Source of the DNA: Streptomyces canus
Lineage (GTDB): Bacteria; Actinomycetota; Actinomycetes; Streptomycetales; Streptomycetaceae
Length of the DNA stretch: 64,000 bases
Assembly (NCBI RefSeq): GCF_041435015.1
Contig: NZ_CP107989.1
Span: 4,960,001 to 5,024,000 of the forward strand
Direction of reading: 5' to 3'
A program made the position numbers and the translations under genes. Shown here piece after piece: positions 58,722 to 64,000 of this stretch. Below the pieces are notes generated by a model. That model had not been told where the DNA came from. It worked only from the letters and a program-made list of their open reading frames with translations, and did not search any database. Within the stretch, counting starts at the first letter, position 1. Every line of letters starts with the position of its first letter.

Positions 58722-59010
58722 TTCCCGGCAGATGCGCCTGTGACAGATAGGCCGCGGCCCGCCGCAGAACCTCGTTCTCCTGCTCCAGCAGCTTGATCCG
58801 CCGACGAGCTTCCCGAAGCTCTGCGCTCTCCTGGCCGGTCGTTCCGGGCTTGGTTCCGTCGTCGATGTCCGCGCGACGCATCCACTTCCACAACGTCATC
58901 GGATGGACTCCGAAGTCGGTGGCCACCTGCTCGACCGTCACACCCGGACCGCGGTTCCTCGCGACCCGCACAACGTCCTGGCGGAACTCCTCCGGATAAG
59001 GCTTGGGCAC
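58702..59010 (-). CDS. IS3-family transposase orfA (helix-turn-helix)
   Basis: The 102-residue protein begins PKPYPEEFRQDVVRVARNRG, has the HTH VTVEQVATDFGVHPMTLWKW and a Leu-zipper-like coiled coil (SAELREARRRIKLLEQENEV). GGAAGG lies shortly before GTG 59010. It binds the IS ends and is also the N-terminal part of the frameshifted OrfAB transposase. Confidence 0.9.
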   Translation of the reverse strand: MPKPYPEEFRQDVVRVARNRGPGVTVEQVATDFGVHPMTLWKWMRRADIDDGTKPGTTGQESAELREARRRIKLLEQENEVLRRAAAYLSQAHLPGKGSTRS

Positions 59011-59234
59011 AGCGACATCCTTCCCACCCGCCCCACAGGGCAAGCCAGTTCAGATGTCACCCGATCGTGCGGCAGACCCCACCTCACCTCCGAGAGAAGC
59101 AACATGAGCGCGAGCCATCTCAGAAGCTGTTGTCTTTTCGGGCGTGATCGGTGCGTTTCCGCTGGTCGGGGATAGCAGTGGTGATTCCGTGGGAGTCGTG
59201 GCCTGTCGGGTCGTCGCTCCCCGGGAGGTCACGA

Positions 59235-59771
59235 ATGCCGTCCGTCGTCGGACTGCTGGAACAGCACGAGGTCGCCGCTCGCCGTCGAGTCGACGGGCTG
59301 CGGGAGGAGGCCGACCGCATCCAGGCCGAACTGGCCGCGGCCGAGCAGGAATGGCAGGAGTGGGCGATTGCCCGCAGGCGGGTCGACACGGTGCTGGCTC
59401 CGGACGGCGGCAACACCGCCGGCACAGAGGTCACTGAGGAAGCGCGGGATGCGGACGCGCCGCCGGAACCCCGGGACGCGGCGAAGCCGAAGTCGCAGGT
59501 TCCGGTGTGGCGCCAGGGGCTGGCCTGGTCGGTGCTGTCGGTCGACTACCAGCGCATCCTCACGACGCTCGCAGACCGGGACCGGCTCCATCAAGGGCCG
59601 CTGACCTGCCAGGAGATGGCCCAAGCGTTCGGCATGGACGTGGTGCCGGCACGAGTGGAGGCACTGCGGTCGAAGGCGAAACGCCTGGTCGCGCGGGGCT
59701 GGCTGGCCGAGCGGCAGCCGGGCCGGTTCACCCTCGCGGCAGGCGTGACCGGGCCAGGCGGCGCGTCATGA
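59235..59771 (+). CDS. Passenger protein of the IS5-family element
   Basis: The 178-residue protein has an N-terminal coiled coil (LLEQHEVAARRRVDGLREEA; DRIQAELAAAEQEWQEWAIA), a variable acidic linker, and a C-terminal winged-helix-like domain (LTCQEMAQAFGMDVVPARVE; ALRSKAKRLVARGWLAERQP). It resembles DNA-binding proteins with a coiled-coil dimerisation arm. It lies entirely between the inverted repeats, and its 3' end overlaps the transposase 3' end by 44 bases. The role in transposition or host regulation is unknown. Confidence 0.8.
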   Translation: MPSVVGLLEQHEVAARRRVDGLREEADRIQAELAAAEQEWQEWAIARRRVDTVLAPDGGNTAGTEVTEEARDADAPPEPRDAAKPKSQVPVWRQGLAWSVLSVDYQRILTTLADRDRLHQGPLTCQEMAQAFGMDVVPARVEALRSKAKRLVARGWLAERQPGRFTLAAGVTGPGGAS

Positions 59772-60624
59772 GCAGGGTCATCGACCAGTAGACCATCGCC
59801 TCGGCGCTGGCCGTGCGCCGCTCGAAGTCGCGCACCAGACGGCGGCTTCGCATCAGGTGGGCGAAGAACCGCTCGACGATCCACCGCTTGGGCAGCACCA
59901 CGAAGCCGCGCATGTCGTCGCTGCGTTTCACGATCGCCAGGACCAGCGCGAGCGTGGCCAGGCAGTGCTCGACCAGGCTGCCGGTGTAGCCGCCGTCGGC
60001 CCAGACCAGTTCCAGCCGGTGGTGCACGTCGGCGACCTGCCCAAGCAGGCCCTGGGCGGCGATGCGGTCACCGGTGTCCGCGGCGGTGACCATCACACCC
60101 AACAGCAGGCCGAGCGTGTCGACCACGACATGCCGCTTGCGCCCGTTGACCAGCTTGCCGCCGTCGAAGCCCCGGCTGTCCGCGCCGACCACCGCGTCCG
60201 CTTTGACGGACTGCGAGTCGATCACCGCGGCCGTCGGCTCCGCATCCCGCCCCAGTTCCTCGCGGGCCCTCGCGCGCAACCGGTCGTGGAACTCCTTGAC
60301 CAGAGCGTTGTCCCGCCAGCGGCGGAAGAATGCGTAGACGCGGTCCCACGGAGGGAAGTCGGCGGGCATCGCCCGCCACTTGATCCCGTTGTCCACGAGA
60401 TACCGGATCGCATCGAGCATCGCCCGGTGGCAGTACCCCTCCGGCCGGCCTCCCCGGCCGCGCATCCAGCCCGGCACCGGCAGCAGCGGGCAGACCGCGG
60501 CCCACTCTCCGTCCGTCATGTCGGTCGGGTAGCGAGGCTGCCGCTTCCCGTTGTCGGCGGCGTTTCCGAACCGGTGAGCCAGGCAGTCACACTCCCAGGT
60601 GACCGCGCTGGACTGCCCGGCCAT
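59728..60624 (-). CDS. IS5-family transposase
   Basis: The 298-residue transposase has an N-terminal DUF4096-like region (YPTDMTDGEWAAVCPLLPVP; RPEGYCHRAMLDAIRYLVDN) and the DDE triad: AVIDSQSVKAD, VWADGGYTGSL and IVERFFAHLMRSRRLVRDFE. It appears intact. The start is uncertain; ATG 60624 is the best candidate. It faces the passenger gene. Confidence 0.92.
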   Translation of the reverse strand: MAGQSSAVTWECDCLAHRFGNAADNGKRQPRYPTDMTDGEWAAVCPLLPVPGWMRGRGGRPEGYCHRAMLDAIRYLVDNGIKWRAMPADFPPWDRVYAFFRRWRDNALVKEFHDRLRARAREELGRDAEPTAAVIDSQSVKADAVVGADSRGFDGGKLVNGRKRHVVVDTLGLLLGVMVTAADTGDRIAAQGLLGQVADVHHRLELVWADGGYTGSLVEHCLATLALVLAIVKRSDDMRGFVVLPKRWIVERFFAHLMRSRRLVRDFERRTASAEAMVYWSMTLLMTRRLARSRLPRG

Positions 60625-60824
60625 CGGCACGCAAGACTGCTGCACCAGGGCCTCCTGCTGCTCGGTGATTCGACACCAACGAGCTGTTCAGGAGGCCCTG
60701 TTCGTATGCGCCCAGCGTCCCGCGACCACCCGATCGGGACTCCCGTTCGACGCGCATCCCTCAAGATCGAAAAGACAACAGTTTCTCAGGCATGCTCATG
60801 CCTAGGGACATAAGGAAACGTCAG

Positions 60825-61793
60825 ATGTTCGTGCGAAGAAGCATGGCCACACGTCGCCGCTTGCTACCGGCGGCAGCAATGGCGGTTACGGTCGGGGCGA
60901 CCGGGCTGGCCGGAGCAGCGCCTGCGGCGGCGGCCTTGGAGACCCAGGTCAACTGCACTGCCAACCCCGGTGCCCTGCAGCCGGCGATCGACGCTGCATC
61001 GCCGGGCGACACCCTTCGAGTGAGGGGGACCTGCACCGGCCCCTTCACCATCGACAAGGTCCTGACCCTGCGGGGGAACGGTCAGGCGGTGCTCGACGGC
61101 AACTCCGCCGGACTTCCCGCCGTGACGATCGGCGACCTGGGCGGGAGTCAAGCCCATGTCACCCTGGACCACCTGACCATCACCCACGGCAACGCCGGCG
61201 TCGGTGGCGGCATCCGCAACAATCCCTCCGCCACAGTGACACTGATCAACTCCACAGTGGAAGGCAACACCGCCCAATACGGCGGTGGGATCTACACCTA
61301 CGGCACGGTGCACCTGATCCGCTCCACGGTGAGGAACAACACGGGCGGTGCCGGCGGCGGCATCATGAGCGACACCACCGTCGTGGTGACACTGGACAAC
61401 TCCACTGTGGAGCGCAACAGCGCGGGCGGCGGCGGCGGCCTCTACATCCGAGCCGGCAGCACGGCGACGCTGACCCACTCCACAGTGAGGGACAACACCG
61501 CCCAGGTCGGCGGCGGCATCACCAGCGAAGGCACCGTCACACTGAACCTTGTCCATTCCACGGTGAGAGGCAACACCGCGTCGGACCGAGGCGGCGGCAT
61601 CGACAACGGCGGCACGGCGACGCTGACTCACTCCACGGTCGAGCGCAACACCTCACAGGGCGGCCCCGGCAGCGGCGGCGGCATCAACCAACAAAGTCCC
61701 AGCGCCACGGTGACGCTGAGCCAGTCCCAGGTCCGTAACAACACCCCGGACAACTGCGCACCATCCGGCAGCGTCCCAGGCTGCGTCGGCTGA
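60825..61793 (+). CDS. Secreted right-handed beta-helix protein
   Basis: The 322-residue protein has a signal peptide (LLPAAAMAVTVGATGLAGAA). Then come repeated coils of the form HSTVxxNTAxxGGGI, for example NSTVEGNTAQYGGGIYTYG, HSTVRDNTAQVGGGITSEG and HSTVRGNTASDRGGGIDNG. These are typical of Pmp-like parallel beta-helix proteins. It has no catalytic motif of known lyases, so it may bind a polysaccharide or act as a surface protein. AAGGAAA precedes the ATG. It begins 40 bases from the end of the IS element, which might affect its expression. Confidence 0.85.
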   Translation: MFVRRSMATRRRLLPAAAMAVTVGATGLAGAAPAAAALETQVNCTANPGALQPAIDAASPGDTLRVRGTCTGPFTIDKVLTLRGNGQAVLDGNSAGLPAVTIGDLGGSQAHVTLDHLTITHGNAGVGGGIRNNPSATVTLINSTVEGNTAQYGGGIYTYGTVHLIRSTVRNNTGGAGGGIMSDTTVVVTLDNSTVERNSAGGGGGLYIRAGSTATLTHSTVRDNTAQVGGGITSEGTVTLNLVHSTVRGNTASDRGGGIDNGGTATLTHSTVERNTSQGGPGSGGGINQQSPSATVTLSQSQVRNNTPDNCAPSGSVPGCVG

Positions 61794-61811
61794 ACGCGCC
61801 GGGTCGGCACC

Positions 61812-61848
61812 ACGGTGCTGCCCGGGGGCGTACCCCGGTCAGCACCGT
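61812..61848 (+). terminator. Terminator after the beta-helix gene
   Basis: ACGGTGCTG-c-CCGGGG pairs with CCCCGG-t-CAGCACCGT around a 5-base loop, 18 bases after the stop. Confidence 0.85.
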
Positions 61849-62108
61849 CGATCCGTAGGGAGGAACCACGGTTCAGCTTCACATCGCCCTACGAACGCCC
61901 GTGGCCCCGTATGAGCTGTAGGTCAAGAACGCCAGCCGGGCAGCAGAGCGGCGGCTGCTGTGAGTGCTTCACTGCGTGACAGCACCGACGCACAGTCGCA
62001 GACGAGTACGGACGTCTGCGGACCATCAGCACAGGTGGAAGGCACACCACCCCAAGGCCCAGCCACCACCCAAGTTGCTTCGGGACGAAGCAGTCGCTCG
62101 GTCGAGGC

Positions 62109-62810
62109 ATGAGTGCTCGCGATGGGGACCCAGCTCGTCCAAAACCCACTCACACCGAGGCTTCTGGCGCTGGCATGCTGGCAAGTCCGAGTATCGGACC
62201 GCAGCCCCAGGGGGACAGCTTGATCGTGAACCGGCGTATCGGCAGCGAACAGCCTGATGAGTACGACGAGCTAGAACGGCACCTCACCCAGAAGCTCAAC
62301 GTCCCGCTCGACTGGCCCGAAGATAGCGGCCTCACTGTCAGCCACGTTGCCAAAATCGCCGCTGCTGCAACCTGTGACACCGCGTACAGCCAAGCTGCCA
62401 ACGGTCACTTGATCGACCTGTTCGCGGCGCTTCCGTTGCCGGGAACCACAGAAGGGAAGGACTTCTGGGAGCGCATCCGCGACACCGGAGGCAGCGCAGC
62501 CTGGAACATCCATCCTGCCAACATGGGCGGGCCCTTCTTCGACCGTATCCATGACGGCAACGAGAGCGGCATCGCCTCCCGCGTCCTGAGCTTCCTGGAG
62601 GAGCTGACGCCAGCTCAGCGCACGGCTGTGGCAGAAGCCATCGGCTCAGTCCTCGACAACGGCACCATTGGCGTCAGTGGTCGCTACGGGGGCGAGATGT
62701 GGCTACGGGACGCAGAGATGAGCGCATGGCGCGTCGCGCTGGCCAGTCGGCGGGAGCTCGAAACGGCACAGGACCGTGAGCGATTCTTCGAAGCATGGCG
62801 CCGCGCCTGA
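62109..62810 (+). CDS. Hypothetical protein
   Basis: The 233-residue protein is not recognised. Its first part (about 1-55) is low in complexity. The remainder looks like a folded helical domain (EYDELERHLTQKLNVPLDWP; AEAIGSVLDNGTIGVSGRYG; WRVALASRRELETAQDRERF). GAGG lies just before ATG 62109; ATG 62175 or an internal TTG near 62221 could also be used. Base composition is somewhat lower in GC than the neighbours, so it may have come in with the mobile elements. Confidence 0.6.
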   Translation: MSARDGDPARPKPTHTEASGAGMLASPSIGPQPQGDSLIVNRRIGSEQPDEYDELERHLTQKLNVPLDWPEDSGLTVSHVAKIAAAATCDTAYSQAANGHLIDLFAALPLPGTTEGKDFWERIRDTGGSAAWNIHPANMGGPFFDRIHDGNESGIASRVLSFLEELTPAQRTAVAEAIGSVLDNGTIGVSGRYGGEMWLRDAEMSAWRVALASRRELETAQDRERFFEAWRRA

Positions 62811-63715
62811 CCGCCTGGCGCACCTCAAGTCTCGTACAGCAGAGAAGTACCGCAACCACAGCAACCAACCCCGTCTAACAGGATCCGCCCATGGCTCCTC
62901 AACGACCGGTCTGCCCCTCACTGACCGATCCACATAGAGCTACGGATCAGAAGGTTCCGGCATCAACGACGGCCGGACGGGGGGATACGCCGACAACCCT
63001 GTGATGTGTGCACTGCGCCGCGAGAACCGCGAAACATCGGATGCCCGAAATGTGCACCAGGCATAGCATGAAAGCGGGTCGGCACACTCTCACGTGCGAC
63101 CGGCCCGGAAGGGCGACCCCGGTGTGTATACGCCGGGGTCGTTGAAGCACGGCGGACGCGGCCGGCCCAGCACGGCGTGATCGTTCCGCCGAAGTCCGGA
63201 GTGGCGCGGCCACGGCGTCGTGGACCCGACATGGCGCAGGATCGGCATTCTGGAAGCGGTCTGCGCGAACACCGCGACCGACCAGTCGCCAACGGCCACC
63301 ATCGGCCCCCCTGTGATCAGGTCCGAGGGCCCGGACCCGGCCCGCTGACCGGTCGGCCTCCCCCTGTCTCCGTCGGCCCAAGCCTTTGTGGTGAACGGAA
63401 TTCGGGGGCGACATGCTGCCCATGGCGCAATCGGCGCGTTGGACCGGTCGGCGATGCGAGCCTGTGCCGGTCGACGGCGTCGTCCCGCGCTGATCGCGTG
63501 CCTGCTGGTGGATCCGAGAGGGGCAGGGTGTGCGTTGCTACGGGCACCGCGTCGGGATACGTCGTCGGGGTGCCGGCGGCGCTGTTCCGGCCGCCACCGC
63601 CCCGCATCGGCTGTGGTGGGACGAGGCCGGGGCACCGGGCCTCCCGGCGAACACCGCGTGGACGCAGCCACCCCGCTGAGTTCCTCATGTCAGAGGACGA
63701 AGGGAAGCAGAAGCC
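62811..63715. other. About 0.9 kb without a supportable gene
   Basis: Several overlapping frames are open on both strands, but their translations are Arg/Pro/Gly-rich without domains or good Shine-Dalgarno sequences. The first part (62811-63110) is less GC-rich than average. The region may hold decayed mobile DNA; no RNA gene was identified. Confidence 0.5.
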
Positions 63716-64000
63716 ATGACGGACCGTGGGCGAAGGCCGGACAGGGTCGGGGTGGACCGGTCCGAGGGGTTCGGCGAACGGCTGCTCGGGGTGCTGCTGG
63801 ACCGCGCACACGAGATGCCGCCGGAGTTGATCGCCCCGCTCGTCGCGGAAGAGGTGGCCAGGGTCGGGGGGCGAGAGGTCTCCATCCTCCTGCAGGACTA
63901 CGAACAGGTGCTGCTGGTGCCGCTGCCGGGCCGGCGGCTGAAGGTCGGCGGCCCCGAGCCGGTCGAGGACTCCCCCGCCGGCGAGGCGTTCCTGGGCCGC
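63716..64000 (+). CDS. PP2C/SpoIIE-type phosphatase, 5' part only
   Basis: Ninety-five codons are visible from ATG 63716 to the window edge. The segment GFGERLLGVLLDRAHEMPPE, then LIAPLVAEEVARVGGREVSI and LLQDYEQVLLVPLPGRRL, matches the N-terminal sensor part found in many Streptomyces PP2C/SpoIIE phosphatases that act on anti-anti-sigma proteins. The catalytic domain lies beyond the window. GGGAAGCAGAAG precedes the ATG. Confidence 0.75.
   Translation, partial: MTDRGRRPDRVGVDRSEGFGERLLGVLLDRAHEMPPELIAPLVAEEVARVGGREVSILLQDYEQVLLVPLPGRRLKVGGPEPVEDSPAGEAFLGR

Larger units (their letters stand above)
57833..59062 (-). mobile_element. IS3-family element, about 1.23 kb
   Basis: The ends carry inverted GGGTGACA (57833-57840) and TGTCACCC (59055-59062), with weaker similarity further in. 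orfA and orfB have the usual arrangement. No target-site duplication is visible (flanks differ), so one side may have been rearranged after insertion or the ends lie slightly elsewhere. Confidence 0.8.
59123..60785. mobile_element. IS5-family element carrying a passenger gene, 1663 bp
   Basis: The terminal inverted repeats GAAGCTGTTGTCTTTTCG (59123-59140) and CGAAAAGACAACAGTTTC (60768-60785) match at 17 of 18 positions. They are flanked by the 3-bp duplication TCA (59120-59122 and 60786-60788), which fits the TNA target of the IS1031/ISL2 groups. The element holds a transposase gene on the minus strand and a convergent 178-codon passenger gene. Confidence 0.88.

Noticed and set aside
62947..63715. 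Several open frames on both strands in the right-hand gene-free stretch
   Set aside because: Translations are Arg/Pro-rich and of low complexity, mutually overlapping, and show no family resemblance; typical spurious frames in GC-rich DNA.

Overview
The window is a piece of a Streptomyces-type actinomycete chromosome. Base composition is very GC-rich, GTG starts are frequent, and third codon positions are almost always G or C. Gene content is typical of the genus: SpoIIE-type phosphatases, a WhiJ-like XRE/DUF397/ATPase set, DUF4328, DUF6479, DUF6445 and DUF4142 proteins, and a LAETG-anchored surface protein. Both end genes (a PAP2 phosphatase at the left, a PP2C/SpoIIE phosphatase at the right) are cut by the window edges.

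Layout. 1-12 kb: PAP2 phosphatase, an MmyB-type XRE regulator divergent from an FMN reductase, a MerR protein, a cold-shock protein followed by a DEAD-box helicase, a large PAS/PAS/GAF/SpoIIE/HATPase phosphatase, an ABC-2-like membrane protein and an acyltransferase. 12-21 kb: small conserved proteins, TerD, an inositol-phosphatase-like enzyme, an apparently orphan NarL-type kinase, an MMPL transporter and a secreted peptidase. 21-31 kb: secreted and golvesin-domain proteins, TrpF, a PL9 pectate lyase, an MhuD-like heme-degrading enzyme, an ECF sigma factor with its CU044_5270 partner, and a CPBP protease. 31-38 kb: a two-component system with two copies of one palindrome, an orphan sugar-binding lipoprotein, membrane proteins, a methyltransferase and a DUF7144 gene scrambled by local inversions. 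38-46 kb: lipoprotein, DUF6445, DUF4142, a GH13 alpha-glucosidase, a LAETG surface protein, a DHFR-like protein and DUF2231. 45.5-49.4 kb: a bidirectional Asp23/Gls24 envelope-stress locus with its own ECF sigma factor and a zinc-binding anti-sigma/Asp23 fusion. 49.5-53.7 kb: an ArsR regulator, a B12-riboswitch-controlled cobalt transporter, a nucleoside hydrolase, and a short threonyl-tRNA synthetase preceded by a leader peptide with three consecutive Thr codons and an attenuator hairpin. 53.8-56 kb: WhiJ-like set. 56-61 kb: three insertion sequences. An IS5-type element splits a pentapeptide-repeat gene, an IS3 element follows, and a 1.66-kb IS5-family element carries a passenger gene. 61-64 kb: beta-helix secreted protein, an unknown protein and about 0.9 kb without a supportable gene.

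The strongest regulatory findings are the Thr-codon attenuator before the short ThrRS, the duplicated 16-bp palindrome around the NarL-type two-component genes, the B12 riboswitch plus ArsR operator at the cobalt transporter, and the sigma/Asp23 locus. A recurring oddity is degenerate repeat tracts beside genes. At two loci (FMN reductase and histidine kinase) the repeat unit contains the stop-codon end of the neighbouring CDS.
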